Under the pieces are notes generated by a model that worked only from the letters and a program-made list of their open reading frames with translations, did no database searches and was not told the origin of the DNA. Below, piece after piece: positions 54,517 through 63,466 of a DNA stretch of 64,000 bases. Origin of the DNA: Collinsella sp. AM33-4BH (lineage in GTDB: Bacteria; Actinomycetota; Coriobacteriia; Coriobacteriales; Coriobacteriaceae); assembly GCF_003469205.1 (NCBI RefSeq), contig NZ_QSIN01000005.1, forward strand, positions 118,905 through 182,904. The letters are read 5' to 3'. Position numbers and translations under genes: made by a program. Positions within the stretch are counted from its first letter, which is position 1. The number at the start of each line of letters is the position of its first letter.

Positions 54517-55839
54517 TTAGTCGTCCTTGTCGTCTTTCATGACAACGGTGGTCTCGGTGTGGTTGAAGGTGTCGTGCTTCTCGGTCAGGTCGAGCTCGCC
54601 GCAGTACTCGTCGGCGTGGGTGGCCTCGTTGGCCGTCTTGAGCTGGCCTACCAGTAGCACGTCTCCGATAATCACGATGATCAGCGGCGCGACGATGTTG
54701 ATGAGGATGCCCTCGATATCAAAGGCGAGGTAATCCGGATCGAAGGCGTTCTCACCCATAAAGAGAATCTGGGAGAGGATAAATCCGATCACAAAGAACA
54801 GCACCGAGGCAATAGCGAGCTTGGGCTTGGAGCAGGGGAGCTCGCCGACCAAGCGGCCGGTCTGGCCGTTCATGGCAAACAGGTAGCTCTTGCCGTTCCA
54901 CGAGGTGGAGAGCATCCAGACGGGGAACAGGGCGTAGTCGCTGTCTTCCCAGGTGTAGTCGAGCTGCTTGCTTTCGACCGTGGCATCGTCGTATTCGTCG
55001 ACGACAGTCTCGCGCAGGGCCGAGATCGTGCTTTCTTCCATACGGCGCTCGGCGCGCGCCTTGCAGGTCTCGCAGTCCTCGTCGTAACGGTTGGCGATGT
55101 AGCCGGGCATATATGCGACCGAGAACGGACGCAGCGCGTCGTAGTCAAACGGCTCGATGGCGTCCATGTGGCCGTCGGGCATCTTGGACGATCCGTCGAC
55201 GGGCACGCGCTTAAACGAGATATTGCCCTTGCGATAGGCATCGTAGTGGTCGGTGGTCGTGACGGTGCGGTCGGATTCCTCGGTCACGGTCTCGTTGGTC
55301 GCGTCAAAGTACACTTCGCCGTCCACGCGGGCGCCGTAGAGCCAAAACGGCACGTAGACACCTTGGACCTCGTCGATGTGGTTGCCGGTGACAAAGCTCT
55401 TGGGCAGCAAGATCTTGCCCTTGTAGTGTTCCTTGAGTGCGGCCGTGACGTCGTCGCGCCCGAGCTTAAACGGAATCACCAGGTCGGGCGAGAAGTCGCC
55501 AGAGAGCTGGCCGGGCGCCACGGCGGAGTTGCCGCAGTACGGGCAGGTGGTGACGGCGACGGTGCCGTCGGACACGAGCTCGGCGCCGCACGACGAGCAG
55601 ATGTAGCCGGCGTTTTGGGCGAGCTCCTGCACGGCATCGTCGGCAGCAGGTTTGGGAGCTGCGGCTGCGGCATCGGCTTTGGCATCTGCCTTGTCCTGGC
55701 GCTCGCGATAGAGGGCCTCGACTTCTTCGACTTCAAAGCGTGAGTCACAGTAGTCGCAGACAAGCTTTTGCTCGGCGCTGGCAAAATGCAGGGGACCACC
55801 GCAGGCAGGGCACTGATAGTTAACGCTCTCGAAGGCCAT
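54517..55839 (-). CDS. Zinc-ribbon membrane protein (YdjG-like)
   Basis: The 440-residue protein has two zinc ribbons at the N terminus: CPACGGPLHF...CDYCDSRF (residues 10-34) and CSSCGAELV...CPYCGNSA (about 81-104). A large soluble domain with a third cysteine pair in CETCKARAE follows, and two membrane segments near 345-400. B. subtilis YdjG has a similar plan and works with YdjH/YdjI to anchor a PspA-like protein. Here it lies between a DUF4428 protein and an SPFH protein in one operon. An acidic, lysine-rich tail ends the protein. Confidence 0.8.
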   Translation of the reverse strand: MAFESVNYQCPACGGPLHFASAEQKLVCDYCDSRFEVEEVEALYRERQDKADAKADAAAAAPKPAADDAVQELAQNAGYICSSCGAELVSDGTVAVTTCPYCGNSAVAPGQLSGDFSPDLVIPFKLGRDDVTAALKEHYKGKILLPKSFVTGNHIDEVQGVYVPFWLYGARVDGEVYFDATNETVTEESDRTVTTTDHYDAYRKGNISFKRVPVDGSSKMPDGHMDAIEPFDYDALRPFSVAYMPGYIANRYDEDCETCKARAERRMEESTISALRETVVDEYDDATVESKQLDYTWEDSDYALFPVWMLSTSWNGKSYLFAMNGQTGRLVGELPCSKPKLAIASVLFFVIGFILSQILFMGENAFDPDYLAFDIEGILINIVAPLIIVIIGDVLLVGQLKTANEATHADEYCGELDLTEKHDTFNHTETTVVMKDDKDD

Positions 55840-55863
55840 GATCGGTCCTTTCCGTGCCGGAGG

Positions 55864-56601
55864 CTATGCGCCGATGGCGCCGCCGCAGTATTCGCAGCGC
55901 CCGCTGGCATCGGGAATGGTGGTCGCACCGCAGAAGGGGCAGGTCACCGCCGCCTTGGGGGCCTTGGCGGCAACAACGCTGTCGCGCGTCTCCTGGCGCA
56001 GCTGCACCAGCGCGTCGCGGACCTCGGTTGCCTGGCGCTTGGCCTCGCGGTACTCGATGGAGCCGCGCTGATCGATGGTGAAGTCGTTTACGCGCAGGTT
56101 GATCTCGGTAAAGTACGGCGTGTTGACGTGAATGGTCAGATTAAAGTCGTAATCCAGGTCGTAGCGCGGCGGGTTGTAGCTCTCGCGCTCGCCGTCCTTG
56201 GTCTCGCGATAGATCTCGATGCGATGCTCGTCGATATCCATATCGCAGCCGAGTACCTGCGAGAACTCGATGATGTCGGGATTGGCGTCGCGCCAGCGGC
56301 TCTGCGAGGTGATGATCAGCAGGCCCGCGTCTTCGTCGAGCATGATGTTGGTGCGTCCGGCAGAAAGCGTGCGCGTGGGATTGAACGACGCCAGGCGCTC
56401 GGCGTTGGCCTCGCGGTAGGCGAGTTGCTCGCGGATATCGTCCGCGGTGCTGGAGCGATAGCCGTGGAAGTAGGGGGAGAGCTTGCCGACGCACTCTTTG
56501 CACAGGTAGCCCTCGTTGATCTTGGTCTTGCCGAGAAGTCCCAGCTCGGTACCGCAGATCGCGCACTCTTTCTTCTCGAACATCTTGTCAAAGAAGCCCA
56601 T
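55864..56601 (-). CDS. DUF4428-containing zinc-binding protein
   Basis: The 245-residue protein starts with a DUF4428-type zinc motif (CAICGTELGLLGKTKINEGYLCKEC, first and last Cys about 24 apart). A PH-like beta domain follows (about 80-200), and it ends with a zinc ribbon CPFCGATT...CEYCGGA. It is the first gene of the four-gene operon and has a GGGAGGCAGCC ribosome site. Repeated zinc ribbons in three successive genes suggest the products bind each other or a common partner. Function unknown. Confidence 0.78.
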   Translation of the reverse strand: MGFFDKMFEKKECAICGTELGLLGKTKINEGYLCKECVGKLSPYFHGYRSSTADDIREQLAYREANAERLASFNPTRTLSAGRTNIMLDEDAGLLIITSQSRWRDANPDIIEFSQVLGCDMDIDEHRIEIYRETKDGERESYNPPRYDLDYDFNLTIHVNTPYFTEINLRVNDFTIDQRGSIEYREAKRQATEVRDALVQLRQETRDSVVAAKAPKAAVTCPFCGATTIPDASGRCEYCGGAIGA

Positions 56602-56726
56602 GGCTGCCTCCCATCAACTGGTAGCGTGTGTCACTTTTGATGATGGGGGAGTGCGCAGCCTTTCACGATACCCAGACGGCTCAACGAGTCTCCACAACTG
56701 GGACACATGGCCCATTTTTGACTAGT

Positions 56727-56891
56727 CATTGGGGACGTACTTAAATGAGTGAAACTACTCATTTAAGTACGTCCCCAATGAGTACCCGCAGAATGAGAGT
56801 GGATAATCTCCCGTTTTTGGCCTGTGTGCAGGCTCAAAGTGGGAGATTATCCACTCTCGTCATTTGGGTGTCCAAAAATCCCCGCTCGTTT
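56727..56891. repeat. REP-like palindrome plus GAGAGTGGATAATCTCCC palindrome, copy 2
   Basis: The first part is an inverted pair of TTGGGGACGTACTTAAATGA units (about 56735-56785). The second is the perfect 18 bp inverted repeat 56795-56812 and 56841-56858 with the same 28 bp spacer length as at 47905-47968, and the same tail. It separates the zinc-ribbon operon from the DUF1593 gene end. Confidence 0.85.
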
Positions 56892-56934
56892 GGCGCCTGG
56901 GGACACTCTTTGTCGAATGTGGGCGTCGCCCTTG

Positions 56935-58446
56935 CTATGCCACAGTCACGGCGACCTGGGTGTAGCGGGTGCAGGAGCACTCGGCGCGCGTCTGCACGGT
57001 GAGGGTGAGCACAAAGCGGTCGCCGGGTCGTGCGTCGGCGGGCACGATGAAAGTGGCATCCTCCGTGCATTCTTGCCATAGCGACAGATCCTGGACGCCT
57101 GCATAGCTCGACGGGTCTACGGCGACATCCCAATGCGCATCGAAGCCCCTGCCGTCGGGGTCGACGATGGTCGCCGCAAGGTCGATGCGCTCGCCGGCTG
57201 CGGCGCTGCGGTCGGCCGTGACCTCGACAACATGCGCCGGATGCGAGCAGGCTGCCGGATCATGGGCACACCATTGCGCGCGGGCGGCAAAGTCTTCCTG
57301 ATAGGCACGCAGGTAGGGATTGAGATTGTCGTCTGCGGGCGTGCTGATGGAGGCAAAATCGGCGGGCGCCTTCGCATCGGGGTGTCCATCAAGAAACATG
57401 CGGCCGAGTAGCGTATCGAAGTCGCGGTCGTCAATACCGCGCAGGCCAAACGGCAGCAGCGGAATATAGGTCATGCTGTCGCCTTCGGCCATAAAATCGC
57501 CGCGCTCAAACTGCACCGCGGGCATGCCTTCCAGGCCCCAATCCAGACGGGCATGCTTGCCAAACTGAAAGCGCTCGGGCTCGTTTTCGTAGACCTTACC
57601 ATCGCCATAGAACATATAGCGCGCCATGAGGGGGCCGTTGCCCTGCGTGAGATTCTGCTCGGGCCAAGGAGCCTTAAACAGCGGCAGCGTATCGGGCTGA
57701 GCTGTTTTGGCGTCGAAATAGTTGCCATACATATAGGGCGTACGCCAAAAGATGAGCTCGGGAAAGAGCTCGCGCCCATGGTCGAGCCACGAGTTATCCT
57801 GCCCCACACCATCGGCAACGCCCATCACGCGCACCTTCTGATAGACCCGCTGCTGTACGGCGGGCCACTCGGGCGTGGCGCGATAGCGCTCGGCAATACT
57901 CATGAGGGCGCGAACGATCGTATTCATACCACCCCAGCTGAGCAGCCATAACGTACGCGGATCATCATCCAGAATCGCCAGCGCAATTACGCGAGACCCC
58001 TCAGTTTCCTCAGTCACATCACCCTCAAAGGCAACATTTCCCACAAAGGTGCGCTCGATCATCTGGGCGGGCGTGGGAAACGGCGGCTCACCGGCAGCGG
58101 CGGCATTTGCTTGCAACTGCGGCCAAGCCTGGGCATATTCATTACTCCAGAGACTCTCAATCCAATGCTCGGGAAACGGCCGATACTCACGAAGCTCGCC
58201 GGCTAGCGGATCGGGCTCATGAGGCACAACAGCCCACTCATAAGAGCGCCGCCCTTTGGTCCGCCAATGCGAATTCACCTCGCCGAGCGTATGAACCCCA
58301 TCCCCAAGAAAGTGATACTGCGAAGCCGTATACACCACAGCCTGAACATCAAGCAAGTTGAGATACAGAGCCAAATGAACAAGCGAGTTCATATCATCGA
58401 CTTCCATATCGGTAGTAGCAATCACCCGAGTCAAATTCTGGGACAT
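56935..58446 (-). CDS. DUF1593 (nucleoside-hydrolase-like) protein
   Basis: The 503-residue protein begins RVIATTDMEVDDMNSLVHL, a variant of the DxDxxxDD calcium site of nucleoside hydrolases. It contains the DUF1593 hallmarks SWGGMNTIVRAL and YMYGNYFDA, and ends in a domain of about 90 residues with an immunoglobulin-like fold. Homologues are found in plant-polysaccharide loci of other bacteria and are annotated as cellulose-binding or unknown hydrolases. No signal peptide is present. A TTG at 58464 is upstream, but ATG 58446 follows GTTGGAGC. It lies next to the esterase/PTS/GH140 group and may remove a ribosyl or related group. That role is speculative. Confidence 0.78.
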   Translation of the reverse strand: MSQNLTRVIATTDMEVDDMNSLVHLALYLNLLDVQAVVYTASQYHFLGDGVHTLGEVNSHWRTKGRRSYEWAVVPHEPDPLAGELREYRPFPEHWIESLWSNEYAQAWPQLQANAAAAGEPPFPTPAQMIERTFVGNVAFEGDVTEETEGSRVIALAILDDDPRTLWLLSWGGMNTIVRALMSIAERYRATPEWPAVQQRVYQKVRVMGVADGVGQDNSWLDHGRELFPELIFWRTPYMYGNYFDAKTAQPDTLPLFKAPWPEQNLTQGNGPLMARYMFYGDGKVYENEPERFQFGKHARLDWGLEGMPAVQFERGDFMAEGDSMTYIPLLPFGLRGIDDRDFDTLLGRMFLDGHPDAKAPADFASISTPADDNLNPYLRAYQEDFAARAQWCAHDPAACSHPAHVVEVTADRSAAAGERIDLAATIVDPDGRGFDAHWDVAVDPSSYAGVQDLSLWQECTEDATFIVPADARPGDRFVLTLTVQTRAECSCTRYTQVAVTVA

Positions 58447-58525
58447 AAGCAAAGCTCCAACCAAAATAATTTCAGCCAGTTACGCGCAAGGCAAGACTAA
58501 ACCCCGGTCCCCGCGATGGGAGGGC

Positions 58526-59863
58526 TTAGCGGTCGACCCTGGCTGACCACTCCCAGCAGCCCACCGGCTCGCCGTCGATGAGTACGTTGCCCCCGTCGAA
58601 GTCTTGATAACACAGGTCGTTGAATTGGTGGATCCACACGCCGTGGTTGAACGTCTTCTTGGCCGAGCCGTCGGCCTCGCGATACACGCCGGTCAGGTCC
58701 TCGACATGGCTAAAGTAGGTGAGATGCACGTTGGCGCCGGCACCGCGCAGGCGCGCGAACAGCGGCAGCACGGTCTGTTGCGGGTGCACGAGCTCGTCGC
58801 CCTTGGAGTGCGTAAACCACAGCGGCGTCTTGGCGAGCGCGGCCACGTCCTTGTCCGTGGCGTTGTACCACGGGGCGCAGCAGGGAAGGCCCGCGGCGAA
58901 GAAATCGGGGTAGTCGGCGCACAGGCGCAGGGTCATAAAGCCGCCGTTGGAAAGACCGGCGACCACGATGCGGTCGGTGTCGATGCGGTCGACATGCTCG
59001 GCGACAAACTCGTCGATAAGCGCCTTGAGCACGGAGGAGTAGATGCTCTGGTTGGAGCGACCGAGTTGCTCGACGCCGTTGTCCATCCAAAACGTGGGCG
59101 ACTGCGGCACGAGCACCCAGGCAAAGCCGCCAAAGTAGCGCTGGATCTGCGCCTGACTAATGGCCGTCACGCGGTTGCCGATATAGGCGCGCGTAGCGCC
59201 TTCGCCTTGCGTGGCGCCCTTGCCCTCGCCGGCGCCGTGCAGATACACCACGAGCGGTGCCTTTTGGGGTACGACCGTCGCCTCGGGCGCGAAGGGATTG
59301 AAGCAGGCCGAGTCCTCTGCCTTAAAGCTGGGCTCAAAGAAGCCGTATTCGAGCGCGATGCCGTCGACGGCGGTCTTTTGCGTGGCGTTGCTCCAGCCTT
59401 TGAGCGCGGGGCAGATATCGCCACGGCAGGTGTCGAAGACCAGGCCGCAGGTGGGATCGTCGCCGTCGTTGCCGGGAAGAGCTGTGAGCTGCGTGATGCG
59501 CAGCTGGTCATCGAGCATGCGCGAGCCCATGACGCCGCCTTCGATGGTCTTGGTCAGGCGCTGCTCGGCGACCTCGAGCGCCACATGGGTGCCCACGGCG
59601 AGCTTACGTCCGTTCTCGTCGCACGGATATGCGGCGAGAATGTCGATGTAACCCACGGAGGGCGCGGCATGGTCGGCGCCGCGTTCCTTGCGCATCAGAA
59701 CATCGCCCGAGCGCTCGTGACGCTCTACATATATATGGAAGGTGTTCGCGTCGATGTCGTTGGCGCGCACGGTGCAGGGCAGGTCGAGTACGACCTTGCT
59801 GATCCAGGGGCCAAAGTCGCCCAAGGTGGTGACGGTTGCGTAGGTACACAATTTGAGTTCCAT
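58526..59863 (-). CDS. Alpha/beta hydrolase esterase, prolyl-oligopeptidase/PHB-depolymerase-like
   Basis: The 445-residue protein has an N-terminal beta domain of about 190 residues and a C-terminal alpha/beta hydrolase. The hydrolase shows the oxyanion segment VVYLHGAGEG, the nucleophile elbow AGLSNGGF near residue 308, an Asp candidate in HSKGDELVHP and a C-terminal NHGVW His. It has no signal peptide. It is divergent from the second PTS gene across a region with three TAAAC palindromes, so both are probably controlled together. It likely removes acyl or aromatic groups from imported plant glycosides. The start ATG 59863 follows GGGAGGCAGCTC. Confidence 0.8.
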   Translation of the reverse strand: MELKLCTYATVTTLGDFGPWISKVVLDLPCTVRANDIDANTFHIYVERHERSGDVLMRKERGADHAAPSVGYIDILAAYPCDENGRKLAVGTHVALEVAEQRLTKTIEGGVMGSRMLDDQLRITQLTALPGNDGDDPTCGLVFDTCRGDICPALKGWSNATQKTAVDGIALEYGFFEPSFKAEDSACFNPFAPEATVVPQKAPLVVYLHGAGEGKGATQGEGATRAYIGNRVTAISQAQIQRYFGGFAWVLVPQSPTFWMDNGVEQLGRSNQSIYSSVLKALIDEFVAEHVDRIDTDRIVVAGLSNGGFMTLRLCADYPDFFAAGLPCCAPWYNATDKDVAALAKTPLWFTHSKGDELVHPQQTVLPLFARLRGAGANVHLTYFSHVEDLTGVYREADGSAKKTFNHGVWIHQFNDLCYQDFDGGNVLIDGEPVGCWEWSARVDR

Positions 59864-59911
59864 GAGCTGCCTCCCTTGCGCCGCGAATGCCTGGCATCTG
59901 CGGCAATACAA

Positions 59912-60247
59912 ACTAAACATGTTTAGTGTAATCTAGAATTGAAGAATAACCAGATGAACTCGGTAAACGGCAAAATTGAACACGTCGTGAACTACTAAAC
60001 GTATGTTTACTAGCTTCTAGCAGGGATTCTGTTGATGAGTTAACAGATCAGTGAGGTGTTCATCAAAATAAAATCCCACGTAAATGGCTATATATCAATA
60101 GAGGGTCAAAGAGACCATCTCCCGCCATTCAAATACGTTCACCCCCGATTTCCTACCGTTCACCGGACTGTAGACGGCAAAATTGCCATAAATTCGGCGC
60201 TCCGTGTAAACTAAAGCACGTAAACGTTCAGTAAACACCTTGTTTAC
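59912..60247. promoter_or_regulatory. Three LacI-type operators in the divergent esterase/PTS promoter region
   Basis: ACTAAACATGTTTAGT (59912-59927) is a perfect 16 bp palindrome. ACTAAACGTATGTTTACT (59994-60011) is nearly so, and GTAAACA-cct-TGTTTAC (60231-60247) is a perfect 7 bp pair. They share TAAAC/GTTTA halves with sites before the LacI gene and the isomerase operon. The rest of the gap (60248-60353) has a small hairpin near 60305-60330 and the PTS ribosome site GGGGAGGGG. Confidence 0.65.
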
Positions 60248-60353
60248 AAAAGCGTATCCAAGGGTCCGGCAACCGTAAGGGGTTATAGTCGCCGGGCCAA
60301 AGGCGTGCCTAAGCCCAAGGGGGCTGGCACACGAAGATATGGGGAGGGGTCCC

Positions 60354-61781
60354 ATGGCAGTAGATAACAAGCAGATTGCCACCGATGTCCTCGAGCTCGT
60401 GGGCGGTGCGGAGAATGTTTCCGTTGCCACCAACTGCATGACGCGCCTGCGTCTGACGCTCAAGGATAACAGCAAGGCCGACGTGGAGAAGATCAAGAAG
60501 GTCAAGGGTGTTCTGGGTTGCCAGTTTGCCGGCAGCCAGCTCCAGGTCATCATCGGCCAGAACGTGCCCAAGGTGCTCGCCGAGTTCGTCGCCATCTCCG
60601 GTGTCAAGCAGGGTGAGGCCGTCAACGAGAACCTCGATGCTCCCAAGGAGAAGTTCGAGCTCAAGAACCTGCCCAATATCATCCTCGACTATCTGTCGGG
60701 CTCCATGACCCAGCTCATCCCGCTGCTCATGGCCGGCGGTCTGTTCCGTACCATCGCGGCCGTCCTCGGCCCCACCATGCTCGGTGTGCTCTCGGCCGAC
60801 GACCCGACCTATACGTTCCTCTACACCACGCTGTACGAGGCCACGTTCACCTTTATCCCCATCTACCTGGGTTATGCCGCGGCTAAGAAGCTCGGCGCCA
60901 GCCCGGTGCTCGGCATGCTGCTCGGTGGCGCCCTCATGGCTCCTTCCGTGGTGAGCGTCGCCACCCAGGAGGGCGGCGGCATCATCTCCGTCTACGGCAT
61001 CCAGATCGCTGCTGCCAACTATCAGCAGTCCGTCCTGCCGATCATCCTTTCGGTGCCCGTCCTGTACTTCATCGAGAAGTTCTTTAAGAAGGTTATGCCC
61101 GACGTGCTGTCCACGGTCTTCACGCCGTTCTGCACCATGATCGTCACGATCCCCATTGCCTTCATCGTCCTCGCTCCGATCGGCAACGAGATCGGTACGC
61201 TGATCGCCAACGCCCTCTTCGGCCTTGCTGACCTTGGCGGCATCGGCATCCTGATCGTCATGGCCATCCTCGGCGCCTTCTGGCAGCTCTTCGTGGTCTG
61301 CGGCATGCACATGCCCGTCATCCTGCTCGCCCAGGTTCAGATCATCGCTGCCGGTTACGATCCCTTCGTCTTCGTTTCCACCAACTGCGCTATGGCCGCT
61401 GTCTGGGGCTGCGCCTTCGGTGCCTTCCTCAAGATGAAGAACCCCGACGAGAAGTCCCTTGCCATCGGTTACGTCATCTCCGCCATCGCCGGCGGCGTTA
61501 CCGAGCCTGCGCTCTTCGGTATCCTCATGCGCTTCCGCCGCACCATGCTCGGCATGTTCATCGGCGGTGCCATCGGCGCTGTGTTCTCCGGCCTCATGGG
61601 TGTTACCTACTACCTCGCAGGCGGTGCGTCCAACTTCCTGGTCTTCACCAACTACCTGCAGGGTGGCCAGATGAACACCGTCTGGGCTATCGTTGGTATG
61701 GCAATCTCCTTTGTCATCGCCGCTGCCGTCGTCTTTGCCTGCGGCTTCTCCAAGGAGGAACTCGCCGAGATGGAGGCCTAA
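60354..61781 (+). CDS. PTS EIIBC transporter of the putative apioside locus
   Basis: The 475-residue protein has an EIIB domain with phosphorylated Cys in VATNCMTRLRLTL near residue 27. A linker near 90-105 leads to an EIIC domain of about ten segments including GGVTEPALFGI. No EIIA domain is attached. It belongs to the same broad glucoside family as the 42775 protein but is GC-rich and coded in the host style. It sits between an esterase (divergent) and a GH140-like gene (codirectional), so its substrate is probably a plant glycoside carrying apiose. Specificity is inferred from neighbours. Confidence 0.85.
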   Translation: MAVDNKQIATDVLELVGGAENVSVATNCMTRLRLTLKDNSKADVEKIKKVKGVLGCQFAGSQLQVIIGQNVPKVLAEFVAISGVKQGEAVNENLDAPKEKFELKNLPNIILDYLSGSMTQLIPLLMAGGLFRTIAAVLGPTMLGVLSADDPTYTFLYTTLYEATFTFIPIYLGYAAAKKLGASPVLGMLLGGALMAPSVVSVATQEGGGIISVYGIQIAAANYQQSVLPIILSVPVLYFIEKFFKKVMPDVLSTVFTPFCTMIVTIPIAFIVLAPIGNEIGTLIANALFGLADLGGIGILIVMAILGAFWQLFVVCGMHMPVILLAQVQIIAAGYDPFVFVSTNCAMAAVWGCAFGAFLKMKNPDEKSLAIGYVISAIAGGVTEPALFGILMRFRRTMLGMFIGGAIGAVFSGLMGVTYYLAGGASNFLVFTNYLQGGQMNTVWAIVGMAISFVIAAAVVFACGFSKEELAEMEA

Positions 61782-61821
61782 GGCCAAACCGTTCGGTCAC
61801 ATATGACCTCACCTACACGAC

Positions 61822-61855
61822 AGGGCCCCGTCAGGCGTAAGCCCGGCGGGGCCCT
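61822..61855 (+). terminator. Terminator or attenuator after the PTS gene
   Basis: AGGGCCCCG (61822-61830) pairs with CGGGGCCCT (61847-61855), followed by TCTTGC. The T-run is weak, so reading into the GH140-like gene is possible. Confidence 0.55.
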
Positions 61856-61900
61856 TCTTGCAAGGTAGACTGATGGGGCGGACGGGATTCGCCCGCGAGG

Positions 61901-61962
61901 GTTTGCCAAGCGGCAGGGGCTTTCGCACGGGGTTACCGCGAAAGCCCCCGGCGGTTCGCAAA
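61901..61962 (+). promoter_or_regulatory. Long leader hairpin before the GH140-like gene
   Basis: GGGGCTTTCGC (ending 61926) and GCGAAAGCCCC (from 61938) form an 11 bp perfect stem. It extends outward as an imperfect stem to 61901 and 61962 (GTTTGCCAAGCGG against CGGCGGTTCGCAAAT). It ends 28 bp before the ATG and may protect the mRNA after processing or regulate translation. Confidence 0.5.
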
Positions 61963-61989
61963 TCCTTTATCAAACGAAAGGACATGCAG

Positions 61990-63303
61990 ATGAGTTTGGG
62001 AAAGCTGACCGTCAACGGTCGCCAGGACGGCTTTTTGTGCGAGGGCAAACCGTTCTTCTGGTTTGCCGATACGTGCTGGAGCGCATTTACGAGCATTGCC
62101 GAGGATGACTGGGACTACTACCTGACCCGCCGTGCCGAGCAGGGCATGAATGTGCTGCAGATCAACACGCTGCCGCAGTGGGACCGCTGCTGCCCCGACC
62201 TGGGCATTTGGCCCTATGCCAGCGAGGACGGCGTGCACTTTGATTGGTCCCGTCCCAACCAGGCATATTGGGACCGCGCCGCCGCCATGTGCCGTGCTGC
62301 CGTCGAGCACGGCATCCGTCCGGCGCTCGTGCTTATGTGGTGCAACTACGTGCCCGGTACCTGGGGTGCCAAGATCGCCGAGCGTTGCGGCGCCGAGGTT
62401 ATGCCGCGTGAGGAGGTCCGTGCCCACGTTGCCCGCGTCGTCGAGAACCTGGGCGAGTTCAACCCCGTCTACGTGGTGACGGGCGATACCGACTTTGCCG
62501 GCGACGAGGCGATCGCCTATTACGAGGACGCGCTCGACGAGGTCGTCAAGCGCGCGCCCGAGGCGCTGCGCACCATGCATATCAACCGCGCCAATCGCAC
62601 CATTCCGGCGCAGTATCTGGACCGTCTGGACTTTTATATGTTCCAGCCCGGCCACAACTACGAGGGCCAGCCCGAGGCATGGCGTCTGCCGCAGGACTTT
62701 ATCGCCAACTACCCTAAAAAGCCGATGGTCAACTCTGAGCCTTGTTACGAGCAGATGGGTGCGTCGCGCAATGTGTACTGGCGCTTCACCGCGCAGGATT
62801 GCCGCGCGAGCGTATGGTCGTCGATTCTTGCCGGCGCCAGTGCCGGCGTAACTTACGGCGCACACGGCGTTTGGAACTGGCAGACATCGCGCAGCCAAGG
62901 CTCGGTGCTGGGCGAGGGCTTCGACATGCCGTTCCGCTGGCAAGAGTGCCTGCAGTTTGCGGGCGTGTGGGACTTTGGCGCGATTGAGCATGTGCTTGCC
63001 GGCCTGGGTGCCACGGCTGCCGACGACGCGCTTGCCGTGGTTCCGGCGCAGGAGCTGCTCGATGACGCGCGCGAGGCCATTCGTGTGGCGCGCGTTGGCG
63101 ATCGCGTCGTCACGTACCTGCCGCGCACCACGGCGCTCAAGTTTAAGCTCGACGGCGCGCGCGGCTGGACGGCGACGGTCCTCGACATGGAGGACAAGCG
63201 CATCGCCAAGCTGCCCGTCCGCGATAACGGTGACGGCACCGTGCGCGTGGCTCAGCATCCCTTTGAGCACGACGCTCTGGTGATCCTGGCCCCCGGGCGC
63301 TAA
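61990..63303 (+). CDS. Apiosidase-like glycoside hydrolase (GH140/DUF4038 family), cytoplasmic
   Basis: The 437-residue enzyme has a TIM-barrel domain that fits the DUF4038/GH140 pattern. GKPFFWFADTCWSAF stands near the start, then EQGMNVLQINTLPQWDR and ALVLMWCNYVPGTWG. Candidate acid/base and nucleophile are Asp in VVTGDTDFAGDE and Glu in MVNSEPCYEQ. A C-terminal beta domain of about 85 residues follows. The founding GH140 enzyme of Bacteroides is an apiosidase acting on rhamnogalacturonan II. Unlike it, this protein has no signal peptide, so it must act on an imported substrate, fitting the PTS before it. ATG 61990 is preferred over 61984 because AAAGGA then has proper spacing. Confidence 0.82.
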   Translation: MSLGKLTVNGRQDGFLCEGKPFFWFADTCWSAFTSIAEDDWDYYLTRRAEQGMNVLQINTLPQWDRCCPDLGIWPYASEDGVHFDWSRPNQAYWDRAAAMCRAAVEHGIRPALVLMWCNYVPGTWGAKIAERCGAEVMPREEVRAHVARVVENLGEFNPVYVVTGDTDFAGDEAIAYYEDALDEVVKRAPEALRTMHINRANRTIPAQYLDRLDFYMFQPGHNYEGQPEAWRLPQDFIANYPKKPMVNSEPCYEQMGASRNVYWRFTAQDCRASVWSSILAGASAGVTYGAHGVWNWQTSRSQGSVLGEGFDMPFRWQECLQFAGVWDFGAIEHVLAGLGATAADDALAVVPAQELLDDAREAIRVARVGDRVVTYLPRTTALKFKLDGARGWTATVLDMEDKRIAKLPVRDNGDGTVRVAQHPFEHDALVILAPGR

Positions 63304-63347
63304 CGGCTCTTCTCCAATATTTACAGCCCAGTCCCTTTCATTAGGCT

Positions 63348-63412
63348 GCGACGGAATGGTTCCTGCATGACGGCTTTAAGCTGCCAAGGGGAGCCATTCC
63401 GTCGCACTCTTT
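63348..63412 (+). terminator. Terminator of the GH140-like gene
   Basis: GCGACGGAATGG (63348-63359) pairs perfectly with CCATTCCGTCGC (63394-63405), followed by ACTCTTTGTTT. The loop contains a second pairing, GGCTTTAAGC. Confidence 0.75.
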
Positions 63413-63466
63413 GTTTACTCATTGGGTACTCATTGGGTGTTCCTATAGTTTTGTCAACCGTCGGGG

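Noticed and set aside
60354-61781. Complete PTS permease including EIIA
   Set aside because: The protein ends shortly after the last EIIC segment (GFSKEELAEMEA); no EIIA domain is present here or in the 42775 protein.
63348-63405. Terminal inverted repeat of the insertion sequence
   Set aside because: IS110-family elements lack such repeats, and the hairpin with its following T-rich stretch fits a terminator of the GH140-like gene.
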